Positions 11,560 through 24,837 of a DNA stretch of 64,000 bases are shown here, one piece after another. The stretch comes from Neckera pumila. Its lineage: Eukaryota; Streptophyta; Bryopsida; Hypnales; Neckeraceae. The notes beneath the pieces are model-generated. The model saw nothing but the letters and a program-made list of their open reading frames with translations. It did not search any database and had not been told where the DNA came from. The position numbers were made by a program, and so were the translations under genes. The stretch lies in contig OZ018418.1 of NCBI GenBank assembly GCA_963969595.1, forward strand, positions 11,351,001 through 11,415,000. The letters are read 5' to 3'. How positions within the stretch are numbered: the stretch's first letter is position 1; each line of letters opens with the position of its first letter.

Positions 11560-12783
11560 ACTGTGGTTTGGGGCTTATTGATGCCCTAAGTTGACTGTGA
11601 GTTGACAGCTCTTTGCCCATCAGATTGCATCACTTCTATTTTGATGGATTTTATATTGGATTATTGGACTCCAGCATTCATTGCAAGGGATTCTCAAATA
11701 AGAATGATTACTTGAGAAGGATTATGAGGAAGGATTTGTAAATTAGCATGATTAGTAAAGTAATGATAATGTTGGAATGTATTTATGTGCCATCATTTCC
11801 ATGCTGGTTGCTGAGTGCTCATTACAGTACAAAGGCACACTCTTGCCAAATGGCCTAGACTAGGGCATGGCTGCAATTGTTTTACCCCAAGGCTTGCATA
11901 AGAATTGCATTAGTGCTCTTGTTCTTTGTCAATTGTGTTTGGGGGTACGTGCCGCGGCTGGGTTTATTGTTTGAATGACGTGGGCAGGGTGCGCCACTGC
12001 ACATTCATTGTCCAGGCTGCAACTCGGGAAGTGGTGGGTAGGGTGTGCCACTACAAATCCACCTTCAGCAATTCTGGAGTTTGAAGCGGGAAGCCGCCAG
12101 ATTGCCTAGGAAGGAGGGGGCGTCGGATTGCAAGGCAAGTGCGCATGATAGCTAATTGGCTGGCGGTGGGTGCTTCTTAATTGATGAAAAACAACTACGG
12201 ATCCTGCGCTAAAACCGCAATGGTAGGTTTCTCTGTTTCCTTGCGCTTGCTTTGCTGAGTGTTCCCATGGGCACGTGCTTATTGTAGACTTCTAGAATGG
12301 GCTGGTCGCATGCGGGATGGATCGTTCTTTGGTGGATTTGGGGCGGGTGTTCTTTGGTGGGTTTTGGGAGGGAGAAGTTGAACTTGAGCTGGTTTTTGGG
12401 CTACTGTTTGGGCGTTAAGGTTGGGCGGGGTTTTAGGTTTTTGGGGGGGTGTTTTTGGGCGCAGGCTCACAGCAGGTCTCGTGGCCGTCAATTGCCTTTG
12501 AACTTGCTGGGTGGATGAATGGTTTAGGGGTTGGGGTAATGTATTAGGCGGGGATAAGATCAAGTGAGTTTGGTGGGCTATTCTAGCTGATGCAAATGCT
12601 TTCAGCTAGTTCATGTTTGGATTTTGGGATGCCATGCTCTTCCCATCTCACCGCTCCGTTCTGATGTTAGGGTGCAGTGAATAATGAATTGGTTCACCAA
12701 AATGAAGCCTCAGTAGAATTCCAGGAGTCCATACTCGTTGGAGTGCAGATGATGTTTTTGTTTCCAACATCTAGCCCCGCATT
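11560..12783. other. No gene seen; G-rich stretch
   Basis: Includes a strongly G/T-skewed segment at about 12290-12480. The Pro-rich and Gly/Trp-rich open frames there follow from base skew and show no motif. Confidence 0.4.
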
Positions 12784-13116
12784 GCCCTAAACCTGTGGGA
12801 TTTATATCCCAGCATTCTACCGAGGGATGCCAGATTGCTTGTGGATAGCATGTTGGCAATGAGGCGTGTGAACCACAAATGGAGGGCTATAGCTGATGCT
12901 TGTTGAGAAGGTGCAGCTCTCTGTGCTTGCATGGTTTTTGCTCATCGATTTTGCCGTGCCAATTACATGCACTACTTGCAACTGCACATGTGCAAAATGA
13001 TCTTTGTTCTTGGGCACTCCATAGTGCTTAGGATGGAGCACAATCGGGTCCTACTTGGCGACATTGGCAGCCTCTCAAACCACCAATTGTATGACTTGGT
13101 GTGGCTGCTCAGATGA
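12784..13116 (+). pseudogene. Unrecognised ORF fragment, weakly F-box-like start
   Basis: A frame of ~110 codons is broken once by TGA near 12903. Its first third, LPRDARLLVDSMLAMRRV followed by NHKWRAIAD, recalls the Leu-Pro ... Val-x-x-x-Trp spacing of an F-box but is shorter than the usual ~45 residues. The remainder has no motif I recognise. It may be an exon remnant of a gene or element; I would not assign a function. Confidence 0.22.
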
Positions 13117-13261
13117 GTCAGATGTGACGTCCTGTATTTCAGAGGTTTTGGCCTCACAGCTCCTAGCTTTGGGTTCTATGCGACTCTACCAATGGCAATT
13201 AGTTCTTTGGAGCTCATGTAGTTCTAGTGATTGTGGATTTACTCCATTTTGTACAAGGCAG

Positions 13262-13345
13262 CCTAGGATACATAGGTAGTACAGGCAAAATAGGTAGAAT
13301 ATGGTACATAGGCTGAAATAGGTACAATAGGCACAATAGGGCCAA
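13262..13345. repeat. Short ATAGGTACA-type minisatellite
   Basis: Degenerate tandem copies of a ~12-bp unit around ATAGG(TAC/CAC)AATAGG. Confidence 0.6.
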
Positions 13346-14269
13346 TTTTTGGAAGGTAGAATGTAGACTACTGTGTATAGGTTATCTGAAAACTTTGAGG
13401 TAGAGCTTTTCAAACTTTGACATGATGCACTGAATTTTGGAAAGCAAATTTTGAATCATCCTAAACAAATGCGCCATTTTGGACATAGCGCAATTCTCTT
13501 GGAAGTCAAAACTTTCAACCAATTATGCTTCCAATTTTTTTATTAAAATAATTTCGCAAATGCCAGCCTTACAATATTTCTAGTCAGCTAATTTGTATTG
13601 TGTAGCGGAGCTTCTTGGAGGCAACAGCTGTTCCCTTGAGGTAACTTAAAAAAATATATCCCACACTTTTGAAGGCATATCTGAAATTCAAGGGTGGGAA
13701 TCTATGGCCGGCAGTGGAGGTGCCGATTTTGAAAGGCCTGCAATTAATTTGCTTTTGCATAGAATTTCAAACCAGCCTTACATGCACAACGGCGACTCAG
13801 TTTAAAACTACCATGATACAACTAGCAATTCTCCTTGAAGGCAGATGCTGTGCATTTGGTTTCAGTATTCAAGGCATTATATGGAAGCCCTGAAGCGTGT
13901 TTTCTTCTGAACAGTGAAAGTTGGATCTTGGAATTTGTATATAAATTGGATTTCAAATCCCTTTGTAAGTTGGATTACAAATCCCTATTAGATTTTGTAT
14001 TCCAACAATAGCAAGCACAAGATTCAAACTAATAAAATGTTGTGGACATTGGTATTTAAAGTTTGTTACTCTAGTACCATAATCCAAAATCAAACTAAGT
14101 CTAATTTGTTCCAGTCTTTTCTTATTTTCATAGCCCTTTTAATCATAAAATCATTTTAGAGATTTATTGTACCTTGAAATAATGGTAACATCATTTTAAC
14201 AAGAAAACACTTACAAGGAATAAGAAATATTAGGTCCAAGTACTTCTAATTCGAAGTTTGTGGTTCATA

Positions 14270-14640
14270 GTCCTATATTTCCCTGGAACTCATTTTCATT
14301 TAGAAAATGAAATTGAGTATTGTAGAATGAAAAACAAGGGGCCCACTTGTATTATATTTTATTTTTCACCAAGCTTGCATTTCCCTAGAATTCATTTTCA
14401 TTTAGGAAATGAAATTGAGTGTTGTAGAATGAAAAAGAAGGGGACCATTTGTATTATATTTTTTTTTCACCAAGCCTGTATTTTCTTGGAACTCATTTTC
14501 ATTTAGAAAATGAACTTGATTGGAAGAAAATTAATTGGGGGTACATGTGTCTATTTTTATTTTTTTTGCACTTTGGATAGCAATCATTTTGGTTTAGAAA
14601 ATCAAAATGATTGGAAGAAATTTACTTGGGGGATGTCTTG
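14270..14640. repeat. ~102-bp tandem repeat, three units plus a diverged one
   Basis: Units start near 14281, 14383, 14485 and 14570. Each opens with TTGGAACTCATTTTCATTTA and contains the short palindrome CATTTTC.TTTAGAAAATG, followed by GTAGAATGAAAAA, AAGGGGACCA and a T-rich tract. The last unit has diverged (ATCATTTTGGTTTAGAAAAT). The open frame over the array is not regarded as a gene. Confidence 0.8.
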
Positions 14641-14649
14641 TTTTGTTCC

Positions 14650-16086
14650 TCAACCATCATTGTTTCCTAAATCAACATCACTAAGCTGTACAATAAGACG
14701 GGAAGCCCAAATTCACTGGTATGCATTAAATAATGTTCCTAAACATAAGTATTCTATAGTTTTTGTCCACCTGTTTCAGAAAAATAATAATGTTGGTGTA
14801 ATAGAATTTTCAAGGTTTTCAGGGTTACAGCTTACAGCTTACAACTTTTTGAGTTTAGGAACCTCGGGAGGGTGGGTGGAGCATCCCTTATTAGGGCTAT
14901 TCCTAGCAACTCTTTTACAGTCATTATCATGAAGACACTTAGAAATAGCATAAAGGTTCATTCCAACATGGTAACCAACACTTATCTTTGCAAAGCAACC
15001 GTTTAGTATAAATAATAACTTTGCTTGATTAACTACACAGCAAGTTTCTGCAGAGCTTCATACTTCATACTAATCAGATTCCTAATGTCACTTCATTCCA
15101 TCACCTAAATACATGCAAACTAGACATTCATGATTTAAGTGTTCCCAAACTAGAAAATCGCCATAGTCTTGGTTGCAGCTGTTGGGGTAGATTTGTCAAT
15201 GAGTCTGTGGACCTCACCTATACCCATGACCCACACAACATCACAATGTTAGGTAAGGTCGTAGACAAGGTGTCTACAGTCCACAGAGCTTGTTATCGCT
15301 GTCACATTTGATACAAAAGACCAACATCAAGCATACAACATATAAAAACAAGCGATCAAAAGAAATTATACGAAATGTCAAAAAACGGAACCTAAGATGC
15401 AGCCATCCCTGCTCCCCTTGTACCCAACAAGTTACTCCTTAGCCTCAATGTAACTTATTCACCCTCCAGCATTGATAGCAATACAAGAGATTAGGAATTG
15501 AGGCGATCGAAAAGCAATCCAAGAATCGGTGTCTTTACTCGAGTTTAACTGTGCTTTTATTTCATACCGAGTCAATCCAGCGGCTCAGCAGTCAACATGG
15601 TCCACCTGATGTGGCTTTACAATTTGCAAATCAAGCCCAACCCACGATCCAACATTTCCACTCAGCTAAAAGTAACTGAAGGTAACTGGTAATTGAAGGT
15701 AACTGATCAATACCCATTTGGTACATCATTCAAGGCTTAGTGGGTTGATTCAAAATTATTGAATTAGATGGAGTACTACTATGAATTATTTTTGTAAGTA
15801 TAAGGCTTAATTGAAGGATTAATTAGTCCTCTTCATTAGTAAATACCTTATAGGACTAAAAGGGAGGGAGGGTGGGACATCTAACTAAACTAATAATCAC
15901 ATTTACTCAAATGATTTACTACATGTGACTACACCATTTTAATATATAAGTTAGGGGCATTATACATCCTTACTATATAACTCGCATTTCATTTCTTATT
16001 TTCCTATTTTTTCCACAAGTATGTGACTAAACACTCATGCAAGGAAAAAATAGTCCTATATCATGTTACATACTATAACATGGCTT
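14650..16086. other. No gene seen
   Basis: AT-rich sequence without repeats or motifs that I can support. Confidence 0.4.
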
Positions 16087-16130
16087 GTGGTTTAGGATTT
16101 AGGATTTTAGGGTTTAGGGCTTAGAGCTTC
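16087..16130 (+). repeat. Degenerate TTTAGGG-like string
   Basis: About six imperfect copies of TTTAGG/TTTAGGG in tandem, interstitial. Confidence 0.5.
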
Positions 16131-17110
16131 GTTGGTTTGCTTCCTTCTTCTAGATGTACTCTGTTAATTCTTACAAATATAACTAGTAAAGGTACCCTCA
16201 GTTGACAGTCTCTAAAGTCCAACCTGCCCTTTCCGGTTTCACCAAAGTAGTTCAATTTAATGCGAGCATTTTGGGGGAGGACTCTCAGGGTACCATTGCA
16301 CTTGAAAGCGCCAAACATGCAGCTAAGTTTCCAAAATACAGTCCGTACCCCTCACTGTCAAGAATGGCTTTGTCATTCTGAGCCTCACGTAATACTTGGA
16401 AAAATGGCGCCCTCAAGCATGAAACTTTGGCAAAATACTCACAATACCAAAACAATGAGATCGTACAAGGCACCTGATAGGTGTGAATAGTGTCACCATA
16501 TTGAAAGTGCCACCATATTCATAATACATTGCACCCTAAAGTCCGGATTACTTGCATCCTAACGTCATAATTCAATAGCACATTCCTTACACTACCAAAA
16601 GACTCCAAAATACTTGCACCCAAAAGTCCAAATGAAATTGCAAAAACACTGACACGTCCATGATACTGGGAATATTGGCACCCTATAGTCCCAAAGACAT
16701 GCACAATACTTGGAATACAACAATACTGAGAATACCAGCAAGCAATCATTGCTGAGTATACAGAAAAGCCTCAAATGAACAAAAGCCTAATGTTCTCTAC
16801 CTTGTACAATCTTCACACTACCAACACAGTACCCGCACAATTTTGAACAAGTTCCAATTATCGTCCACAATCAAGTTGCAATATTAGTCGGGTGTTACAA
16901 ACATGAATTCTAGAAAGTTGCTCCCTGCAATTCCGCAAATTTTTTTTATATATATAAGGCCGTGACAGTGAACTCGGAATTCATAATCCATGAATTTTAG
17001 GCCCCTCTACAACCACAATACCTCCAAAACTACAGAAGATCACAGGAATCTCCAAAAATAATGTACAAATCCTAAATAAACTAAAAAAGAAAAAAAATGC
17101 ATTCTTGTAC
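16131..17110. other. No gene seen; loosely periodic sequence
   Basis: Between about 16480 and 16760 phrases like AATACTTGCACCC(A/T)AAAGTCC recur imperfectly, suggesting an old minisatellite. No coding feature is supported. Confidence 0.35.
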
Positions 17111-17119
17111 ATTATACAC

Positions 17120-20100
17120 CTATTTGGATGTGGCACCCTTCCCAGTTTTAGTCACCCTGGAGACGCTCACTCGTTCGGTAATAGGCTTCCTGCCACCTCT
17201 TCTAACACGCCCTTTCTTCCCTGCAATTTTTGTGGCTACAGGACTTCTCTCGTCACCTTCGCCCTCATTGTGCTGCTCACTTTCTTCAACTCCTTCCGCC
17301 TTTGGGCTGTCACTCCATGAGCCCTCTTCATTGCTGCCATCCTCAAATTCGTCCATCTTCTTAAAGTTCCATGGATTAACTTCTATCTCCTCCACAGGCT
17401 GCGTTTTTTGACCACCCCGCTTGCGTTTTGGTGAAGGCTTATCCACCCCAGTTTCTAAGACCACGCCTCTTCTATGCTCTGGAGAGTGAGATCCCTTTGG
17501 AGCTCCCTCGTCAGTGCTCTTCCCCCTGCTACGTTGATGGCTGCCTCTCCCAGTCATAGTCATAGCCTCCGTCCCTCACCCCTCTACTGATGTCTTGGCA
17601 TTGCCAAAATTCTTCTTCAAATTCTCTACAGATTTGGTTGTGAAAGCCTGCTCTTCCATGCTTTTAGGATCTGCCTTGTCTTCAAGGAGTTTCTTGCGCT
17701 TGGGAGAGTTGTGTCCTCCTATGTCCATGCCATTGTCTTTCCCCGATTCTTGCCCTCGCTTGTTGGATGAGTCAATATATGAAGCCTGGGGTCCATCGTC
17801 AGTTCTAATTGCCGTGAAAAATCTTGGAAGCTTCCGATTGAAGGACTCTGTGCGTCAGAATGTGTTGGCTGGTAGTCGTTTGTCAACAATGACCTGGAGG
17901 TTCGACCTAAATTTGCATTCAGCGAAAAAAAACTCAGGGTCAGAATTAATGAGCTACTCATATGAAACACACATGCACTTGTATCAACATGGTGAACTAC
18001 AAACAACTTTTAGTACAGAACATGAACTCCCAAACACATGTACAAACTAACTTGTATTATTTTGACTTCCTCGAAGCCTATATGAACAAATTTGCATGTC
18101 CACTAATGCACTATGAATTCAAGGAACTTGAAGTAAGGTACAGTGAGGAATCGTAACTGCTTCAGAACTACGGTGTATTCATATGAACTCATTATGAATG
18201 ATAATGACAAAATATAAACATTTGTATTGCACAGTGTCTCTACTGTAGTAGCCACCAACATACATGACCTTCTCGTCAATTAACCTGGACTTACAACCAT
18301 CTTTTAGAACCTTCACTAACAATGGTATCGGGTCTATGCACCTCTAAGACACGTATGGCCATTAGACACACCAAAAACCCTAAATACTACCTGCAGCTCT
18401 AGAAATACTCTAAATGCACACACCAAAATCCCTAAATACTACCTACAGCTCCAGAAATACTTCAAATTCATCACAAACATTCATTCCATACCCTAAGCTG
18501 ACCCGTATGACCATTGCACACACTAAGTACCCTAAATACTACCTACAACTCACCCTGAACTCCTAAGTCTTTATAGACATTCATTGCAAACCCTAAACTC
18601 ACCCGTATAACCATTACACACGCTACGTCCCTCAAGTAATTCTTACAAAGTCTTGAACAATGAAACATCTCCAAAGCGGTTCATTGCATAGACTACGCCC
18701 TGCCAAACAATTCTCACACATGTACGCTAAACCCTAGAATTCAGAGCCCAGCTGAGAAACTGTATAGGTCATTGCAATTGCAGAATCTTACCTTCGCAAG
18801 GTGCGCCCACATTCACAGACTTGCATAGGTCCCAGGACTTCACTGGGGATTTGTTCTTTTTTCCCTGAAGCTTTAGGATCTCGACCATAACCCACCAATC
18901 TTTATGGGGCTCTGCATAGCAACCCTCAAACATGCACTTTAGATCTCTTGAGAAATGAGTATACGCATACCACGTGTGGTAAGCATGGTGGCATGATAAC
19001 AGCCTACAGTCCCACACAGGGTCAAATTCTTGCATGCAAAACGGACAAGCACCAAGTTCTATCCCTACAATCGATACATCAATCAACTCACTATGAACAT
19101 TAAAAAAAAGGAGAGGGGATGGGTGAAGGGTTGGGCGTTGATAGCTGGTCTTCATTCCCTTCAATTGCTCACTCAAAGCAACTCTGTGCAACTTCCACAG
19201 CATCTGTTTCTTCACTGCAGTGGTCCACAAAAACTCAACCTCTTGGCTTTGCAAAGGAGACCGCTCCTCATCCATACTCCCTGATCCAAACAAATCCCGC
19301 AATTGCTCACTAAACCCTCGCTGGGACTCCACCTTCTTGACCACCGCAAGCTCTCCAGACGTAGCATCAATTTGAACTTCACAGCTTAGCTCAATACTCT
19401 TCAGTGCCGCCAATTTTTCCTTACACCTCCCACGTTCTTCCTACAATGCAACCAGCTTAGACAAAGAATTCTTCAGAAGTGTTTCTCCATATTGCACTTG
19501 TAAAGATATTCTCACCAGCTCCATCCTTGCAGCATCCATTTTTATACACAAGCAAGAAACAAGCGCATCCAATGGGGGAGTTTCTCTTTCCAAAATGGAC
19601 AGATGCTCCTCCCACTCCCTAATCGCCATACCTCTCACGTCTATAGCGGACTCCAACTCAATGCCACTAGGGTGTCAAAATTCTGAAGAGGTCAACCTTC
19701 TCTGACCTAAAGCGGTGGCAATGGTGCCCTCTTTGTCCTGGTCATCGCCGCTCACCTCCAGCACATTCTTGTCGCCAATTTTGATGGCTTCCTTCTCTTG
19801 GTTTATCCTCCTCAGTTGATCGCGGCAAGTCCACTCCGCATGGACACACCAGTTGACGGATTTCTTGCCTTTCTTCTTCTCGTACATGAGGCCTTTTGCT
19901 TCGGCAAGGTTGATCAATCTCGTATTTGGCACCTGAGTGCGTTGATGAGTGATCCACAACGTTTCTACCCTTTTCACAAAGTCAATATCCTCTGAGTACG
20001 AGTAACTGTAGCCATTGCTGCCCACCTTCTGCCCAAACAATGCATCTACTTCCAATTCCTCTAAGTGTACTCCAAATTTCAAGCGCTTTGGTACTATCCC

Positions 20101-20720
20101 TTGGTTATTCAAACCATAAGCTTTCTCAAACACTGATCGTGCAATTGAGTCGGATTTGTTCCAACAAAGAGAAGGTTGCCCCACATACAATGGTTTGACC
20201 CACGAGAGAGAGGCAGCACCTTCTAGCTTCACGTTCTTCCTCTTGCCTACTCCAAACTCGCCACTCCCTAACCCTAAACCTTCCGTAATACTCATTGCAA
20301 AAAGCAAGTACTTGAATACAGGCACGGAGATTGCTACAGTATCTAAGATGTAATCAAAACATGTAGCAACGAATGTCGAACTTGGTATCCCGAAGGCCTT
20401 TGGCATGACGTCCAAATGGCCACAACCTGCGAGGTGCCAGGCCAAAACAAGCTCAATAGTGAACCTCCGTTCTCAACTGTTCAAATCAAGAGGGATCCCA
20501 TGGACATCCCAGATCCGGCGCGCCTGGCCGTTAACTAACCTTGCGGCAGCGTAATTTTTGCAATTAAGGCCCCGCATTGCACCAACCGGAGCTCCTGCAC
20601 ACATGCTCTAGTAATCAGTGCTGCCCAGCTCCCCAATTTATCATCCCTAACCGTCATAGACATAGGAACAACCATGAACTCTTGAATTGTCATACGAGAG
20701 CCACTCAACCATGCATTCAC
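17120..20720 (-). pseudogene. Decayed gene for a coiled-coil, RING-like zinc protein
   Basis: On the minus strand one frame runs from about 20580 to 18794, broken only by TGA near 20473, TGA near 19677 and TAG near 19441; an upstream piece (20720-20580) joins after a one-base shift. The second half holds a predicted coiled coil (REWEEHLSILERETPPL onward) and then a RING-like set of cysteines and histidines at 19055-18890: CPFC, SCHHAYH and CMFEGC. A good donor (GAAG|GTAAGA) lies at 18794. The last part, 17925-17120, starts after a plausible acceptor (AAATTTAG) and is Lys/Arg/Glu-rich with nuclear-localisation-like clusters, with TGA near 17872 and 17577. The product could be a nuclear ubiquitin-ligase-like or element-encoded protein. 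I do not recognise the family, and the splice phase across the intron does not fit perfectly. Confidence 0.5.
18355..18640. repeat. Minisatellite in the intron of the RING-like pseudogene
   Basis: Imperfect repeats of about 53-60 bp carry CACACACCAAAA.CCCTAAATACTACCTACAGCTCC and CATTCATTGCA.ACCCTAA. The CCCTAAA words are probably chance or telomere-like drift. Confidence 0.5.
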
Positions 20721-20729
20721 CCGTAAAGG

Positions 20730-22300
20730 TTGCTCACCTACCTACAAGACTTGAACTATATATTTCCACAATCTTCAAAGGAGACATCATTCCACACTGT
20801 ATTCATGGAACGACGCGTTCCGAAAGTTATTAACACAAATTATTGTCTTCTGGAGTTCACTTTGATTTCCCGTGTTCAACCTCCAAATAGTAAAAAATCC
20901 TCTTCATAATAGTGTATGTACAAAGAATTACTCTAATCCAATTAATTTCTACAATGACAATTTCAAGTACAAAAATTGCTCCGGTAGTTCACGACGTCAA
21001 ACACACAACAACATCATGCTTCCTGACTCACACAAAATGAGTATTTCCTCAACATTACTTCTCTCCAAACGTAAGCAAAACTTGCACTCATCCATCTGTG
21101 AGCCCCCAAGTTAGCACTTGAATCTCAAAATTTTCTTTTTTTCACATTTTGCTCACATTTACAGTTAATTAGGGTTTAAAAGATAGTATAAGTATGTTCA
21201 TGTGACATTTGGAGGAAATCCCTATAAATGAAATATGATTTAACCAAAAAACCTGGAACCACTCTAATCACTACTATGAGCTAATATTAAGTCTATTTAA
21301 GCATTTGAGAAAACATTTGAGGATTCAGGTGGTATTAAACCTGAAGGCCAAACCACAAAACCACCTAGAAATGGACTTTTGAAGGGCATGTAAAATACGG
21401 ATAGAAAATAGAGGATAAAAAAGAAGCCAGGGAGCAGTATAGGTAAAATCATAAACTAGGATTATGAGCAATCCACGAGCAAAGAGCGGTGGTTTTGACC
21501 AGGAAACCTGCCAGGAGTGTAACAATGAAGCTGGATGGCTAGATTCCTTGACCAAGAATGATTCCCCTCCCGGGAGGAAATTAACTCTATATCCAGAATG
21601 ATTTCTCTCCCCGGGTGGGAATTAAACTAGAAGGAATTAAATTAAACAATCCTTTGACTAGTACAAGGAACATTGTAAGTTTGTGCATGGCACTTGGAAA
21701 CTTCCTAGAAGTTGCCCAAAAAATTTTGTAATTTTCCGAATTGCGAAAAATGACTCCCTGGAAAGTCAATCATGTTTTTACGCATTGGAAAATTCCTAGA
21801 AAATCCCAAAGTAGCGGTAAAATCCTACTAACAATTAGGATAGAATGTTTAGTGCTAATAAAGTGCCCAACGATATTCCATTACATTTCGACCCCAACAA
21901 GTACTAGAACCGGCGATGCTAACGGATTTTTAACGGATTTTAAAACATTCATTACGTTGACCGGCACACTAGGAGCTCCCGATTTCCGATTGGAGTCAAA
22001 TCAGACTCTTTTCTTATTGTTTTGGACCTCATTGACAACTTTGGCTAGTCAAAACTTGAAAATATAATTGTCTCCAACAATTGGATTTTTACCCTTTTTA
22101 GTGATATGCTAAACGTTGGTTTTTACATACAAAACGGCCTGGAAATAGGAGGTAGGGGGATTCTTGGACGAATTTGGGTCTTCTAAAGACAATGGCATGA
22201 TTGGTTTAGAGTTTAAAGCATTTCTCCAAAAGTTAGAGGGATCACTGCAATAGTGTAGAATTTTAATTAGTAAATTTGAAATTACCTAGGAAATAGAAGT
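20730..22300. other. No gene seen
   Basis: Two near-identical GC-rich words (TCCCCTCCCGGGAGG and TCTCCCCGGGTGGGAATTAA) occur near 21560 and 21608. No gene or element is supported. Confidence 0.35.
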
Positions 22301-24480
22301 AGAAAATTGGAGGGAAGGTGAGGCCTTGAGCAAGTATATAAGGCCTCCCCCTCCCCTCACTTCACACCCCTTTTCTTGCATTTGTTAAGTTGCGCCATAC
22401 GCGGCCACGTTGTTGAGATTTTTGGTATTTTGCCAAAAAACTCTTTGTTTTCATTTCAATTCAAGAACTATTTGTTTTCAAGCATACCTTGGTGTTTGAG
22501 CTCTTTCAAAGGACGTTGGAGTCCCTTTGAATTGCTTATTGGCTTACACGTGCTTGAATTGAGATTACCCGCGTAGTATGTGTTTTCTTTGTTGAGATTT
22601 AGGAAATTGTGGTTTCTAACCCCTTCAAACCGGGCCCCTTGTGTGGGATATCTTGACTCACGTCATAGAACATCCTCCTAGAGCCTTGACCTTTGAAAAT
22701 GTTGTCCGTAGAAGAGTCATAAGTGTTTTAGAGAAGTTTGGATTGGAACCAAACTCTTGTTGTCAAGAATTCCCTTGTCAAAGTTGTCCAAAAATTGAGG
22801 TTAACCCTTCTAATACGGCAAAGCTATTGCCCTGGACTTAGTTTCATTTCATTTAGAATTTTCTTGCCAAAACTTGTCTAGAAGTTTGATCCCTATTCTC
22901 CCAGACGGCAAAGCTTTGCACTTAGTTAGAATTTTCCATTTTTAAATTTGTATTAAGGAGTCCTCAAAGGGAGACCCAGTGTGGCGAGCAACAGCCATTA
23001 GAAGTAAAATTGAAAATCCAGTTAAAAAACATCCAGGGACAAGAACAAGCAAGGAGGACCAGAACGAGCAAGGAGCCAGAACGGGGAGCTGGCTGGAGGG
23101 CAACCACGTGTCCAGAGCTGTGGGAGACTGACGGGCTGCTGTATTGATCAGTCGTTAATTGAGAGTCCAGAGACTTTGTTAATTAGGAGTCCAAAAATTT
23201 GGAGAGTCGGGCTTAGCAAAAATTTAGATGGTCATCCATGTGGGAAAGACCACAATTAGACTAATTTAGAGAGGGAGAGCTAACCTTTACCCAGTTAAAT
23301 TTTTGAACACCAGACTTGGATTTTTAAAAGATTTGGACCTTGAGAGAAAATTCGTAGTGGTGGTTTGTAGTTAGACACAAATTATAGAACTTGTTGATTT
23401 AAGTTCAGTGGAACTTTGGAATACCCCAGTAGAGGCTGATTTCTCATTGTACTAAGTATTTTGAATTTCCAGAAAGTGAGAAAACCTCAAAAGCTTAGAA
23501 ATTTCAGATTTCACACAAGGGAGAGAAGTACCAGAGTTCCCTAGCAGGCCACTAAGCTCTAATTTCAGATTTCACACAAGGAAGAGAGTCTCAGAGTCAA
23601 CTAGCAAGCTATCAAGCTAGAAATTTCAGATTTGATAAGGACCAGAGAACATCAGAGTTCCAGCAAGCTATTAAGGTTTTTTTTTTAGATTTGCACAAGG
23701 ACTAGAGAGTCTTAGAGTCAACCAGCAAGCTATCATGATAGAAATTTTAGATTTGCAAAAGGACAGAGAAGTATCAAAGTCACCTAGTAAGCTATCAAGC
23801 AAGAAATTTCAGATTTGCACAAGGACCAGAGAAACATTAGAGTCCATATAGTTAGTAGCCAGCCAGTTTGTTTCCAAACTTAACTAGCTCATTCTCAAGT
23901 CAGCTCCAAACTTTGGAAACTTCAAATGAACAAAACTTCCGAGCAAACAATGGGAACTAAGACAACAATTAGGACTTAGTAGTTAAAGAAAGAAGAAGAA
24001 GGGAAGGTTATTGATTAGAACCACCCATATAGAATAGTTTAACTTTGGTAATTATAATTAGCATTTAGATTAGAAGACAAAAGGAAAACAACGAAAAGGA
24101 AGAATATTGGATCTCCAAATATTTTCACGTTAGTTATTAGTTAGAAAAGGTTAGATAAAATTTGTTTCGAGACCTTGTTTGATTCCAAAGGAATTAGCCA
24201 AAAGTTGGTATTAGATTTTGTTAGATTTTATTCTCGCAAAATATCTCCAAAAGTCGGTATTATATTTGATTAGATTTATTTTCCTAGGAACTATCTAGGA
24301 AAGAAAGAAAAGAAAAGAAAACACTTAGAAAAAAGAAATTGGGATTTCTAAAACCCATTAAAAAAGGTTACAACAAACACCCGTCAAAATACCAAACACG
24401 GAAGATGGAGTTGGAGCGTACAATTGACCAGTGGGTGGCTTTGTACAATGAGGAAAGCAACAATGTGCAGGTTAATAACT
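22300..24480 (+). other. Possible retroelement promoter/leader region
   Basis: TATATAAGGCC at 22334-22345 followed by a pyrimidine-rich stretch looks like a TATA box with a start site. About 2 kb downstream a short ORF (MELERTIDQWVALYNEES) starts near 24404 and runs into GTTAAT, which could be a splice donor. A long untranslated leader with tandem repeats would suit a large LTR retroelement, but no second LTR, tRNA primer site or polymerase domain was found. Confidence 0.22.
23495..23830. repeat. 61-bp tandem repeat, six units
   Basis: The word AATTTCAGATTT(CACACAAGG) recurs at about 23501, 23562, 23623, 23685, 23743 and 23805, each followed by (G)AGAGA..(A)TCAGAGTC..CTAGCAAGCTATCAAGC. Spacing is 58-62 bp. 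Confidence 0.85.
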
Positions 24481-24837
24481 AATTAATTTTTACTGATTGT
24501 TTTATTTCTTTTATTTTTTCCAAGTTAGTAGATTAGATGTTAAACTTTCCGAATTGTTAGTGAACTTGGAATCTTCATAGGAATTTGGGAAAAAACCCAA
24601 TAGAGTTTATGAGAGACTTTTGAAATTTTACTATAGCAATCATACAAAGATTTTACCACAATTAAAAAAAGTTACTAGAATTTATTCCTAATAAAAACGT
24701 AGCCGTAAAAAAAAAGTTACCGAGAGAAATCTTTTAGGAATCTTTCAAGGAATAACTTAGAATCTTTTTTAGAATCTTTATCAAATCTTTTAGGAATCTT
24801 AGGCTACAAGGTAAATGTAGCGGTAACTTAGAACTTT

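Noticed and set aside
12279..12563. Pro/Thr-rich minus-strand frame
   Set aside because: Product of G/T base skew; no domain or homologous copy in the window.
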